From Variovorax boronicumulans (GTDB lineage: Bacteria > Pseudomonadota > Gammaproteobacteria > Burkholderiales > Burkholderiaceae_C), in contig NZ_JAUSSG010000003.1 in NCBI RefSeq assembly GCF_030812215.1, forward strand, positions 62,001 to 126,000: a stretch of DNA of 64,000 nt. The letters are read 5' to 3'. The notes under the pieces were generated by a model. It was not told the DNA's origin. It did no database searches and saw nothing but the letters and a program-made list of their open reading frames with translations. Position numbers and translations under genes: made by a program. Shown piece by piece: positions 18,439 through 26,244 of this stretch. Every line of letters starts with the position of its first letter. Within the stretch, counting starts at the first letter, position 1.

Positions 18439-19320
18439 GTGCCGCTTTCCGCCTTTGCGCTGATCCTGCTGGCCGGGGTCATTCACGCCAGCTGGAACAT
18501 CGCCGCCAAGAAGGCGAACGGCGACGCGCGCTTCGCGTTCCAGAGCGGCGTCTTCATGGCCGTGGTGTGGGCGCCCGTGGGCATCGTGCTGGGTTGGAGC
18601 GTCGTGCCGACCTGGGGCACGAAGGAGTGGGGCTTCATCGTGCTGAGCGGCGTGCTGCATGTCTTCTATTACGTCATTCTTCTGCGCGGCTACCGCAAGT
18701 CGGACCTCACCGTGGTCTATCCGCTCGCACGCGGCTCGGGGCCGCTGCTGTCGTCGCTGGTGGCGATCCTGTTCCTTGGCGAGAAGATCAGCCTGGTTGG
18801 CGTGGCCGGCATCTTCGGCGTGGTGCTCGGCGTGTTCCTCGTGGCCGGCGGCCCGCGCCTCTTTCACAGGAAGCATGACCCGGTCCAGCGCGAGCGCGTG
18901 CAGAAGGGCATCCGCTACGGCGTGCTGACGGGCGCGTTCATCGCGGCCTACACGGTGGCCGACAGCTATGCGGTCAAGTTCCTCGCGATGTCGCCGATCC
19001 TGCTCGACTACATGAGCAACTTCGTGCGCCTCGCGCTGCTGCTCCCCGCCGCGCTGCAGGACCGCGCGACGACCGCGCGCATGTGGCGCGAGCAGTGGAA
19101 GTACGCGCTGCTGGTGGCGGCGATCAGCCCGGTTTCGTATGTGCTCGTGCTCTATGCGGTGCAGCAGGCGCCGATCTCGCACGTCGCGCCGGCACGCGAG
19201 GTGTCGATGCTGTTCGCTGCGCTGATCGGCGGGCATCTGCTGCGCGAAGGCGATCGGCTGTTGCGGCTGCTGGGCGCGCTCTTCATCGCCGCGGGCGTCG
19301 TGGCGCTCGCGCTGGGCTGA
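18439..19320 (+). CDS. EamA/DMT-superfamily permease
   Basis: The 293-residue membrane protein has ten predicted helices in two five-helix EamA halves (about 4-135 and 155-293), typical of drug/metabolite exporters. The first half opens with VIHASWNIAAKKANGD and ends each repeat with a Gly-rich helix (LVAILFLGEKISLVGVAGI). The substrate is unknown. The start is GTG, 17 nt after the BLUF stop, and it may be read from the folE transcript. Confidence 0.88.
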   Translation: MPLSAFALILLAGVIHASWNIAAKKANGDARFAFQSGVFMAVVWAPVGIVLGWSVVPTWGTKEWGFIVLSGVLHVFYYVILLRGYRKSDLTVVYPLARGSGPLLSSLVAILFLGEKISLVGVAGIFGVVLGVFLVAGGPRLFHRKHDPVQRERVQKGIRYGVLTGAFIAAYTVADSYAVKFLAMSPILLDYMSNFVRLALLLPAALQDRATTARMWREQWKYALLVAAISPVSYVLVLYAVQQAPISHVAPAREVSMLFAALIGGHLLREGDRLLRLLGALFIAAGVVALALG

Positions 19321-19333
19321 ACGAAGGCGGGCC

Positions 19334-20155
19334 ATGCTGTTCGGTTGCGATTTCTCGAGCGCACCGACAACCCGCAAGCCGATCGTGGTGGCCGTCGGCG
19401 AGATGGCCGGCACGGACGGCGTCAGGCTGGCCAGCCTTCAACGCTTCGCAACGCTCGAGGCCTGGGGCCGAGGGCTGCGCGAGACGCCCGCGTGGGTCGG
19501 CGGTTTCGACTTTCCATTCAGCCTGCCGCGCGAACTGGTCGAGCACCTGAAATGGCCGCTCGAATGGGCACCGCTGATGGCGCACTATGCGAGCCTCGGC
19601 CGCGCGGAGATCCGCGACACCTTCGCCGCCTTCTGCGCCGCGCGCCCTGCCGGTGGCAAGTTCGCGCACCGGGCCGCCGATGCACCCGCGGGGTCGAGCC
19701 CGTCTATGAAGTGGGTCAATCCGCCGGTCGCCTTCATGCTGCACGCCGGCGTGCCTCTGTTGCTGGCGGCCGGTGCCAGCCTGCCGGGCCTGCACGCAGG
19801 CATTCACGAGGACCGCATCGCGCTGGAGGCCTACCCGGGCCTGCTCGCGCGCGAACTGATCGGCCGCCGCAGCTACAAGAGCGACGACCTCGCGAAGCAG
19901 ACGCCCGAACGCCTCGCGGCCCGCACCGATCTGCTCGCCGGGCTCGAGGCGGGCACGACGCGGCTCGGCCTGCGCCTTCAGCTCAATGCCGATCAGCGCG
20001 CCGAACTGCTGGCCGACGCGCGCGGCGACCACATCGACGCGGTGCTGTGCCTCCTGCAGGCCGCATGGGGCCTGCAGCGCGCCGCGAGCCCCGGACCGGG
20101 CTACGGATTGCCCGTGCAGTTCGATCCGCTTGAAGGATGGATCGTCACGGCTTGA
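19334..20155 (+). CDS. DUF429 protein
   Basis: The 273-residue protein belongs to DUF429, an RNase-H-like fold family predicted to act on nucleic acid. Acidic residues that could bind metal are in FGCDFSSAPT (about 3-12), GGFDFPFSLP (about 56-65), HEDRIALEAYPG (about 156-167) and GDHIDAVLCLLQA (about 232-244). It starts 13 nt after the DMT permease. The role is not established. Confidence 0.85.
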   Translation: MLFGCDFSSAPTTRKPIVVAVGEMAGTDGVRLASLQRFATLEAWGRGLRETPAWVGGFDFPFSLPRELVEHLKWPLEWAPLMAHYASLGRAEIRDTFAAFCAARPAGGKFAHRAADAPAGSSPSMKWVNPPVAFMLHAGVPLLLAAGASLPGLHAGIHEDRIALEAYPGLLARELIGRRSYKSDDLAKQTPERLAARTDLLAGLEAGTTRLGLRLQLNADQRAELLADARGDHIDAVLCLLQAAWGLQRAASPGPGYGLPVQFDPLEGWIVTA

Positions 20156-20224
20156 GCCTTGTTGTCCTACACCGCTTCGGGGTGCCGGCGATACCCCGGG
20201 ACGGCGGGTGGCGACTAGATTGAA

Positions 20225-20257
20225 ATGAGTGGGCCATCTCGGTTCCACCCATCTCAT
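20225..20257 (+). promoter_or_regulatory. Hairpin in the csbD leader
   Basis: ATGAGTGGG (20,225-20,233) can pair with CCCATCTCAT (20,248-20,257), nine pairs with one bulged T and a 14-nt loop, 20 nt before the csbD start. It may affect message stability or translation. Function is inferred only. Confidence 0.35.
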
Positions 20258-20277
20258 CTACTCAGGAAGGAAGCGAC

Positions 20278-20475
20278 ATGAACAAGGATCAAGTGGCAGG
20301 CCGCGTCGAAGAAGCCAAGGGCAAGCTCAAGGAAGTGGCCGGCAAGGTTGTCGGCAACGAGAAGCTCGAAGGCGAAGGCATCGCCGACCAGGCCGCCGGC
20401 AAGGTTCAGAAGACCTACGGCGATGTGAAGGAAAAGGCCAAGGACGCCATCAAGTCGGGTGCCGACAAGCTTTGA
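20278..20475 (+). CDS. CsbD-family stress protein
   Basis: The 65-residue, highly charged CsbD-like protein has the family start MNKDQVAGRVEEAKGKLKE and the repeat-like ADQAAGKVQKTYGDVKEKAK. CsbD proteins accumulate under general stress and are probably unstructured; the molecular role is unknown. A strong AGGAAGGAA ribosome-binding site suggests high expression. It stands next to a BON lipoprotein and opposite an envelope-stress operon. Confidence 0.93.
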   Translation: MNKDQVAGRVEEAKGKLKEVAGKVVGNEKLEGEGIADQAAGKVQKTYGDVKEKAKDAIKSGADKL

Positions 20476-20524
20476 CCGGCCAGGGTTGCGCCATCGGGGC
20501 GCGACTCATTTCTGGAGGATTCCC

Positions 20525-21043
20525 ATGAACAAACCCCAACAACCCATCGCCGTGACGTCTTCGCGCGCGTGGCTCGCCGTGCTCCTGGCCGGCGCCGCGC
20601 TGACGCTGGCGGCTTGCGACAAGTCCGACAACCGCACCGCTGGCGAAAAGCTCGACAGCGCGGTGGCCAAGACCGAGCAGGCGGCTGAAACTGCCGCCGC
20701 CAAGACCGGAGAAGCCGTGAAGGACGCCAAGGCGAAGGTCGATGCCTCCGGCACCACTTCCGAGGTCAGGGAAGGCATGGCCAACGTGAAGGAGGCCGCC
20801 AAGCACGCCGGCGCCGCCGTGAGCGCGACGGTGGACGATGCCGCCATCACAGCGTCGGTGTCCGCGGGCCTTGCGAAGGACCCGGACCTGAGCGCGATCA
20901 AGATCAACGTCGACACCAAGGGTGGCGCGGTGAGCTTGAAGGGCCCGGCACCGACGGCAGCCGCGAAGGCGCGTGCCGAGGAAATCGCCAAGGGCGTGCA
21001 GGGCGTGACTTCGGTGAGCAACGAGCTGGAAGTGAAGAGCTGA
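20525..21043 (+). CDS. BON-domain lipoprotein
   Basis: The 172-residue protein has a hydrophobic signal sequence ending in a lipobox (LAAC, Cys31), so it should be lipidated. Residues 40-100 are Ala/Lys/Glu-rich and probably helical. A BON domain, the OsmY-type phospholipid-binding fold, covers about 105-172 (DDAAITASVSAGLAKDPDLS, AVSLKGPAP, VSNELEVKS). Such proteins respond to osmotic and envelope stress. An in-frame start 22 codons upstream was rejected because it precedes the signal sequence; TGGAGGATTCCC before 20,525 gives a good ribosome-binding site. Confidence 0.9.
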   Translation: MNKPQQPIAVTSSRAWLAVLLAGAALTLAACDKSDNRTAGEKLDSAVAKTEQAAETAAAKTGEAVKDAKAKVDASGTTSEVREGMANVKEAAKHAGAAVSATVDDAAITASVSAGLAKDPDLSAIKINVDTKGGAVSLKGPAPTAAAKARAEEIAKGVQGVTSVSNELEVKS

Positions 21044-21065
21044 TCGCGCTTCTCCGCTCCCAATG

Positions 21066-21093
21066 AAAAAGCCCGGTTCGACCGGGCTTTTTT
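21066..21093. terminator. Bidirectional intrinsic terminator
   Basis: AAAAA, then stem GCCCGGT, loop TCG, stem ACCGGGC and TTTTTT. It lies between the convergent BON and ferritin-like genes and is flanked by A and T runs, so it should stop transcription in both directions. Confidence 0.93.
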
Positions 21094-21138
21094 CATGGGC
21101 GGGCCGCTCGGGCCCGGTCGAGTCGATCGGGCGGTAGG

Positions 21139-21702
21139 TCAGTGGCCGAGCCAATCCTTGAGCTCGTCGGCGTGCTCTTCCTCGTCGGAAAGAATGTCTT
21201 CGAGCATGCGGCGGGTGGTCGGGTCCTTGTCGCCGATCAGCACGATCATCTGCCGGTACGACTCCACCGCGATGCGTTCGGCCACGAGGTTGGCGCGCAC
21301 CATGGCTTGGAGGTCGGTCGATTCGTCATAGCCGGCATGGCTGCGCTCCAGCAGGTGCGTCGGGGCGAAATCGGGTTCGCCGCCCAGTTGCACGATGCGC
21401 TCGGCAATGCGATCGGCGTGGGCCGATTCTTCGTTGGCGTGCACCAGGAATTCTTCGGCGATCTTGGGCGACTCGACACCGTTGGCGGTGAAGTAGTGCC
21501 GCTTGTAGCGCAGCACGCACACGAGTTCGGTGGCGAGCGCGTCGTTCAGGAGCTTGACGACGTCATCGCGCCATGGCCCGTAGCTGGGCGTCACGGCACC
21601 TTCGTCGAGGCTCTTGCCGGCAGCGTCGATGGCGTTCTGGTCGAGCACCAGGTGCTTGTAGGGCTGCGCAGCTTTGCCAGAGGAGGAAGCATCTGCATTC
21701 AT
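21139..21702 (-). CDS. Ferritin-like di-iron protein (bacterioferritin type)
   Basis: The 187-residue four-helix ferritin-like protein has di-iron ligands at expected positions: Glu59 (ALATELVCVLRYKRHYF), Glu92 and His95 (NEESAH), Glu142 (NLVAERIAVESY), and Glu174 and His177 (DEEEHADEL). It probably stores or detoxifies iron, or protects against oxidative stress. The N-terminal 35 residues are an extension. The ATG overlaps the stop of the upstream membrane gene, and it is the last gene of a minus-strand stress operon. Confidence 0.9.
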   Translation of the reverse strand: MNADASSSGKAAQPYKHLVLDQNAIDAAGKSLDEGAVTPSYGPWRDDVVKLLNDALATELVCVLRYKRHYFTANGVESPKIAEEFLVHANEESAHADRIAERIVQLGGEPDFAPTHLLERSHAGYDESTDLQAMVRANLVAERIAVESYRQMIVLIGDKDPTTRRMLEDILSDEEEHADELKDWLGH

Positions 21703-22208
21703 GGAGAGTCCTTTCGTGGGGGGCTTGGGGTCTTCTGCATCAACGTGTTGACGACGTCAGCCACGTCGGATGTCTTCAGGACCGCTGCCAGCACGGCAGT
21801 GACCGACAGCAGTCGCCACGGCTTCACGAGCACAAGCAATGCACCGGTGGCCGCGGCGGCGGCCATGAGCTTGGCCGGCTCCTTGCGCGCGTAGTGCTCC
21901 AGCACCGGGCGAGCGAGTTGGCCCACCGCATGGGCCGGGTGGCGGCGCCACCAGCGCTGCACGACGCTGCGGGCCACGCCGCCCCAGATGTTGTTGCCGT
22001 TGCGGGAGGCGCGCCGTTCATGCGCCGGCTCGCCCGAGGTGTCGTGGTGCGCGTATTCGAGTTCGTCGTCGGCATCGCCATCGCCATCGAGCGCCGGACG
22101 ATCGTGGCCGCGAGCCTCGCCGCCATGGAGTTGCCGCACCAGCGCGCGGCGCGAAATGGCCAGGCGCTGCTGCGGGGTCAACGAGGGACGTTCGGTATCA
22201 CTGGTCAT
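21699..22208 (-). CDS. Membrane-associated protein of unknown function
   Basis: The 169-residue protein has a polar, charged N-terminal half (Asp/Glu/His-rich, 30-65) and hydrophobic C-terminal segments (about 113-128 and 133-147), which suggests a membrane-anchored protein. I do not recognise a named domain. It overlaps the holin-like gene by 11 nt and the ferritin-like gene by 4 nt, so it is translated as part of that operon. The ATG at 22,208 was chosen because it starts inside the preceding gene's end, typical of coupled genes, and the longer reading upstream is antisense-like. Confidence 0.7.
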   Translation of the reverse strand: MTSDTERPSLTPQQRLAISRRALVRQLHGGEARGHDRPALDGDGDADDELEYAHHDTSGEPAHERRASRNGNNIWGGVARSVVQRWWRRHPAHAVGQLARPVLEHYARKEPAKLMAAAAATGALLVLVKPWRLLSVTAVLAAVLKTSDVADVVNTLMQKTPSPPRKDSP

Positions 22209-22578
22209 GGTCGGCTCCGGCTGCGCGCAAGGCCTGCAGGTCGGCATCCAGTTGCGAGCGAAGGTCGTCGAAACCGTAGCTCGGGCTGGGGCGCGTCGCA
22301 TACCAGCCGCAGACGGCCGCGATCACCACGGCGACGGCCGGCACGGCCACCAGTACCCAGTGAAAGCTGCCGTGGAGCACGCCGAGCAGCACGGCCACAC
22401 CGATCAGCCCGAGGGCCAGCATGACGCTGGCTGCTGCCAGCACGCCCGCGACGATGCGGGCGACGAGGCCACGCCCTGCTTCAGCAGATTCCTGGCGGAC
22501 GAGGGCGGCGTAGTTGGCGAGGTGTTCAGCAACGAGTTCCGGATGCCCGAGCACCGTGGAGAAAATCGGATGAAGCAT
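22198..22578 (-). CDS. Phage-holin-family (Holin-X/DUF1469) membrane protein
   Basis: The 126-residue protein has an amphipathic N-terminus (about 1-40) and two adjacent transmembrane helices (about 41-63 and 70-92), followed by a polar tail. This is the architecture of the Holin-X superfamily (DUF1469, YqjE-like). Despite the name it is a chromosomal envelope gene; the YqjD/ElaB-type gene just upstream reproduces the yqjD-yqjE pairing. The role is unknown, possibly membrane-associated stress physiology. Confidence 0.85.
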   Translation of the reverse strand: MLHPIFSTVLGHPELVAEHLANYAALVRQESAEAGRGLVARIVAGVLAAASVMLALGLIGVAVLLGVLHGSFHWVLVAVPAVAVVIAAVCGWYATRPSPSYGFDDLRSQLDADLQALRAAGADHDQ

Positions 22579-22619
22579 GGTGCCGGGGAGCGAGGGAACG
22601 AAGAAAAAAGCTCAAGCGA

Positions 22620-22997
22620 TCAGTAGTCGTCCCGGCTGCGGCGGCTGGCCAGAACGATGAGGGCCGTGATGGCGGCACCGGCAGCGGCGGCGAGCAGCAC
22701 CGAGCGAACGGGCTGGTCGGAAATGTAGCGGCCGGTGACGTCGGCAGCCTGCTCCAGGCGGCGCTGCGCACGTGCGCTGGTGGTCGATGCGGCGTCCAGG
22801 CCGCGCTGAACGGCTTGCTGCACGCGGGCTGCGAGTTGCTCGACGGCAGGCTCGGTATCGCGGCGCAATTCGCGGACCTTTTCGCCCGCCGCATTCACCG
22901 CGTTCTGCGCGTAGGCGCGGGTCGTCTCGACCGCGTCGTTGGCGGTCTGGCGCGCCTCGTCGGCAAGTTGCGAAGGGGTCTTGGTCGTCGTGTTCAT
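22620..22997 (-). CDS. DUF883 (YqjD/ElaB-type) tail-anchored protein
   Basis: The 125-residue protein has a long helical, Ala/Glu/Arg-rich domain (about 5-95) and one C-terminal membrane helix (SVLLAAAAGAAITALIVLAS, about 98-117) with a short basic tail. In E. coli the paralogues ElaB and YqjD are stationary-phase inner-membrane proteins that bind ribosomes; the same is inferred here. It is second in the minus-strand stress operon, with an AAGGACT ribosome-binding site. Confidence 0.9.
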   Translation of the reverse strand: MNTTTKTPSQLADEARQTANDAVETTRAYAQNAVNAAGEKVRELRRDTEPAVEQLAARVQQAVQRGLDAASTTSARAQRRLEQAADVTGRYISDQPVRSVLLAAAAGAAITALIVLASRRSRDDY

Positions 22998-23051
22998 GTG
23001 AGAGTCCTTTCCGGGAAGATGAAATGCGGGAGCCTGTTGATCGTAACTACG

Positions 23052-23216
23052 CTACTTGCGTCGTAGCAAGCCGGCCAGGAAGCTCGCGATGGCGAGCACA
23101 GCGAAGATCACGAAAAGAATCTTGGCGATCCCGACTGCGCTGGCTGCAATCCCACCGAAGCCGAACAGGGCGGCAATGAGTGCGATGACCAGAAACACCA
23201 CGGCGTAATGCAACAT
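23052..23216 (-). CDS. DUF1328 small membrane protein
   Basis: A 54-residue gene shorter than usual ORF cut-offs. It starts [20 protein letters not shown] and ends LAGLLRRK, which is the DUF1328 (YtjA-like) signature: two hydrophobic helices joined by [12 protein letters not shown] and a basic C-terminus. A strong AAGGAGT ribosome-binding site lies 6 nt before the ATG. It is the first gene of the five-gene stress operon. The function is unknown; relatives are linked to stress and the cell envelope. Confidence 0.92.
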   Translation of the reverse strand: MLHYAVVFLVIALIAALFGFGGIAASAVGIAKILFVIFAVLAIASFLAGLLRRK

Positions 23217-23410
23217 GTGGAACTCCTTCGAGGCTTCCCTCGTTGTTTTTGAGAACGGCGCATCCGGTCTTCGTGAGAGGAATCGGATGGCACAGGAGCA
23301 ACCTTAAGCGGGGCCCCCTTTGCACCCTGTCAGCGACCGGGGGCGGGGAGCGTAGGAGACGACCGAGTCAGCCCGCGCCGAGGCGTGAAGGAGTGCCGCT
23401 TTGGTTGGTG

Positions 23411-23502
23411 AACACCGTGGAACCGGCTTCGCCGGGCCACCGGTGTTGCCCCCGGTAAGGGGTTGGCGAAGCGACACGAAGTGCGCGCAGCCTGGGGGCG
23501 AG
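23411..23502 (-). repeat. Stop-proximal three-hairpin repeat, copy 1
   Basis: About 92 bp, beginning 5 nt after the histidine-kinase stop when read in that gene's sense. It contains three potential hairpins: GCGCAC..GTGTCGC, CCCC..GGGGG, and a long one with arms AACACCG/CGGTGTT around CCGGC-TTC-GCCGG. It is nearly identical to 36,239-36,333 and to 61,364-61,457. The rest of the 291-nt gap up to the DUF1328 start shows only leader sequence. Confidence 0.85.
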
Positions 23503-23507
23503 TCCCG

Positions 23508-24851
23508 TCATGCCGGCTTGACCACGGGCAGCATCGCGCTCAGGCGCGTGCCCCGGCCGGGCGTCGATGAAATCGTGAGCTTGCCGCGCGCCGCTTCCAC
23601 CCGGTGGCGCATGCCCGCCAGGCCGTGCGTGGACGGGCGCATGCGCTGCGTGTCGAAGCCCTTGCCGTTGTCCGAGACCTCCACGATCACATGGTTCTCG
23701 TAGTTCTTCATCACGATCGTCGCTTCGCCGGCCTCGGCGTACTTGCCGATGTTGGTCAGGCTCTCCTGCACCATGCGGTAGATCGTGAGCTGACGCGATT
23801 CGTCCAGCGTCACCGGCTCCAGCGCCATCTCGACCTGGAGCCCCGAGCGCTCGGCAAACTCGCGCCCCAGGATCTCCAGCGACGCAACCAGCCCGAGGTT
23901 CGACAGCGACGAGGGCCGCAGGTCTTCGATGATCCGGCGCTTGAGCGCGATGCCGCTGTTGAGCAGCTCGGTCAGATGCTGCAGGCGCGTGGTGGCATCG
24001 GGCGACTCCGCCAGGCGCGACTTGAGCCGCGCGACGTCCAGCTTGGCGGCGGTGAGCAGCGAGCCGAGCTCGTCGTGCAGTTCGCGTGCGAGGTAGCCGC
24101 GCTCGGTTTCCCGGACGTCCTGCAGGTGGGTGGCCAGCTCGGCCAGCGAGGCGGTGCGCTCGCGCACCTCGTCCTCGAGCGCGTTGCGCTCGCGCTGCAG
24201 CGCTTCCTGCTGGCGCTCGCCGATGGAGCGCAGGGCGTGCGTCTGCCGAAGGTAGAGAAAGAAGGCGATCAGCGCCGCGAGCGCCACCACGGCCGTGCCG
24301 ATGCGCGCGAGCTGCAGCGACCGCAGCACCTGCACCTGACCATCGTGCAGGGTCTTGTTGCTCACATTGACCAGCTGGAGGGCGGTGGCGCGGATGGCGT
24401 CCATCTCCTCCCGTCCCACGTCGGTCGTGATGACGAATTTCCAGGCGTCTTCCTTGCCGTCCTGGCGCAGCCGCACGCTCATGTCCATCTCTGCGATCTT
24501 GCGCAGGACGTGCTTCGAGAGCTCGGCGATCTGGGCCATCTCGGCCGGCCGCCCGGCGTACAGCTGCCGCAGGGTCGCGAGGTTGCCGTCGACCTCCTTG
24601 ATCGCCGTGTCGTAGGGCTGCCGGTAGCTGGCCTCGCCCGTCAGCAGATAGCCCCGCTGGCCGGTTTCGGCGTCCAGCATGTTCTGCAGGATCTGGTTGA
24701 CCACGCCGCGGCCCCTCTGCGCCTCGTCGATGTCCGCCAGGGCGCGGGTGGACTGGCGAAACCCGGCCTCGTTGATGCCGACGAGGGCCAGCGCGGCCAG
24801 TGCCGCGAGCAGCAGGCTCAAGGCCATTCTTGGAGGGGCTAGCCAGTGCAT
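23508..24851 (-). CDS. CHASE3-domain sensor histidine kinase (NarX/DegS-type HisKA_3)
   Basis: The 447-residue membrane kinase has TM1 (about 9-27), a periplasmic CHASE3 sensor (about 32-175, with the motif LDAETGQRGYLLTGE), TM2 (about 184-200), a coiled coil (about 205-245) and a HisKA_3 dimerisation domain with the phospho-acceptor His259 in ARELHDELGSLL. A HATPase domain follows (N box with Asn367 in ESLTNIGKYA, G box DNGKGFD about 394-400). The stimulus is unknown. It is divergent from a NarL-type regulator gene 106 nt away, which is presumably its partner. Confidence 0.95.
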   Translation of the reverse strand: MHWLAPPRMALSLLLAALAALALVGINEAGFRQSTRALADIDEAQRGRGVVNQILQNMLDAETGQRGYLLTGEASYRQPYDTAIKEVDGNLATLRQLYAGRPAEMAQIAELSKHVLRKIAEMDMSVRLRQDGKEDAWKFVITTDVGREEMDAIRATALQLVNVSNKTLHDGQVQVLRSLQLARIGTAVVALAALIAFFLYLRQTHALRSIGERQQEALQRERNALEDEVRERTASLAELATHLQDVRETERGYLARELHDELGSLLTAAKLDVARLKSRLAESPDATTRLQHLTELLNSGIALKRRIIEDLRPSSLSNLGLVASLEILGREFAERSGLQVEMALEPVTLDESRQLTIYRMVQESLTNIGKYAEAGEATIVMKNYENHVIVEVSDNGKGFDTQRMRPSTHGLAGMRHRVEAARGKLTISSTPGRGTRLSAMLPVVKPA

Positions 24852-24866
24852 GAAACTTTCAAAGCT

Positions 24867-24896
24867 GCGTTCAACGCAAGTTCGTCAATAATTGAC
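24867..24896. promoter_or_regulatory. Twin palindromes in the kinase/regulator divergent region
   Basis: GCGTTCAACGC (24,867-24,877) and GTCAATAATTGAC (24,884-24,896) are both perfect odd palindromes, 6 nt apart, in the 106-nt region between the two divergent starts. They are candidate binding sites for the NarL-type regulator, or promoter elements (the second ends in TTGAC). Inference only. Confidence 0.4.
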
Positions 24897-24957
24897 AACA
24901 TTCAGGGACCGGCATGTTGCGGCCGAGATGCGCGCAACACAACGACGAAAGTAACAG

Positions 24958-25590
24958 ATGATCAAAATTGGAATTGTGGACGACCACGCCATCGTGCGAT
25001 CTGGGCTCCGGCAGTTCTTCTCCGAGCACGTGGACCTGCGCGTGGCGGGCGAGGCAGCCAGCGGGCGCGAAGCCATCGAGCTCGTACGCACCACCGAGCT
25101 CGACGTGCTGGTAATGGACCTTTCCATGCCCGGGCAGAGCGGCATCGACGCGCTCGCCATGATCCGCGCCAAGGCGCCGGATGTCGGCATCCTGATCCTG
25201 AGCGGCTACCCCGAAGAGCACTACGCGATGAACCTGATCCGCCAAGGCGCGAGCGGCTACCTGAACAAGGAATGCGATCCGATCGAGATCGTGAACGCCA
25301 TTCGCACCATCTCGCTGGGCCGGCGCTACATCACGCCCGCCGTGGCCGAACTGCTCGCACGCCAGCTCGACCGCAAGGACGACGCCGCGCCGCACGAACA
25401 GCTCTCGGAGCGCGAGTTCCAGGTGTTCCTGAAGCTGGCCAAGGGCGAGACCGCTGGCGACATCGCCAAGACACTGTCGCTGTCGGTGAAGACGGTGAGC
25501 ACCTACCGCACGCGCCTGATGGAGAAGATGAACCTCTCCTCCAACAGCGACCTCACGTATTACGCGCTGAAGAACAAGCTCATCGATTGA
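24958..25590 (+). CDS. NarL/FixJ-family response regulator
   Basis: The 210-residue regulator has a receiver domain (about 1-120) with phospho-acceptor Asp54 (VLVMDLSMPG), acidic pocket Asp8/Asp9 and Lys in YLNKECD, and a LuxR-type helix-turn-helix (about 143-205: LSEREFQVFLKLAKGE, SVKTVSTYRTRLMEKM). It is divergent from the CHASE3 kinase and probably its cognate partner. Targets are unknown; the twin palindromes upstream could be an autoregulatory site. Confidence 0.95.
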   Translation: MIKIGIVDDHAIVRSGLRQFFSEHVDLRVAGEAASGREAIELVRTTELDVLVMDLSMPGQSGIDALAMIRAKAPDVGILILSGYPEEHYAMNLIRQGASGYLNKECDPIEIVNAIRTISLGRRYITPAVAELLARQLDRKDDAAPHEQLSEREFQVFLKLAKGETAGDIAKTLSLSVKTVSTYRTRLMEKMNLSSNSDLTYYALKNKLID

Positions 25591-25606
25591 ACTGCGAGCC
25601 CCCGGG

Positions 25607-26008
25607 CTAGGTTCCGGGCGAAGCGCGCAATGCCTTCGCCTGTTCGATGCAGAAATCGACCAGTGCGTCGATCTCGTTCGATTTGTCGAACACCGCGTCC
25701 ACACCGAATTCGGCGCAGCGCCGCCGGATGTCGGGTGTCGCATAGTTGCTGAGCACGACCACCCTCTGGGTCGGCTTGCGTGACTGGCAGGCCTGAAGGA
25801 CGCCCAGCCCGCTTCCCTGCTTGAGAAAGAGATCGACGATGGCAAGGTCCCACTCGTTGTCGGCGTGCAGCAGCCATGCGCGTGCATGGTCTTCGGTCTC
25901 GGCGAATCCGACGACCGTGGTGCAAGTGAGTTCTTCCAGAGTGCCAATGAGGTTTTCACGGATCGTGAGGTTGTCTTCGACGACGTATGTCTGCAATCTG
26001 GAGTCCAT
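25607..26008 (-). CDS. Single-domain response regulator (receiver only)
   Basis: The 133-residue protein is one receiver domain: Glu11/Asp12 (VVEDN), phospho-acceptor Asp59 (LAIVDLFLKQGSGLGV), Ser87 (VVLSN) and Lys109 (VFDKSNEID). There is no output domain, so it would act through protein contact or as a phosphate sink. It is convergent with the NarL-type gene, 16 nt away, which suggests a three-component system with the CHASE3 kinase. An AGGAAGCGCGG stretch precedes the start. Confidence 0.92.
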   Translation of the reverse strand: MDSRLQTYVVEDNLTIRENLIGTLEELTCTTVVGFAETEDHARAWLLHADNEWDLAIVDLFLKQGSGLGVLQACQSRKPTQRVVVLSNYATPDIRRRCAEFGVDAVFDKSNEIDALVDFCIEQAKALRASPGT

Positions 26009-26244
26009 GCCGAACCGCGCTTCCTCTCACGTTGGCGGGTGCATCCCTAGCGTCCCGCTGACGGGAATGCCTCTGCACGGAGCTTGAGGCTTCGCCGAAG
26101 CGCATCATGCAGGGTTCATGGACCGGGCGCTGTAGGCGTGTTCCGACGAGGCAGTTCGCCGTGGGCTGCTCGTAGGCAATACCGCACGGTTGTTGCGGTT
26201 GGTTGCCGACCCGGCGGCAGACACAAGAAGGTTATTCAGACGAT

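Noticed and set aside
22198-22578. Holin-like gene as evidence of a prophage
   Set aside because: The Holin-X/DUF1469 family is chromosomal and here sits in a YqjD-type stress operon. No other phage gene is nearby.
25591-25608. AGCCC-CC-GGGCT as a terminator between the two response-regulator genes
   Set aside because: The loop is only 2 nt, there is no T tract, and it overlaps a stop codon; it is more likely a chance palindrome.
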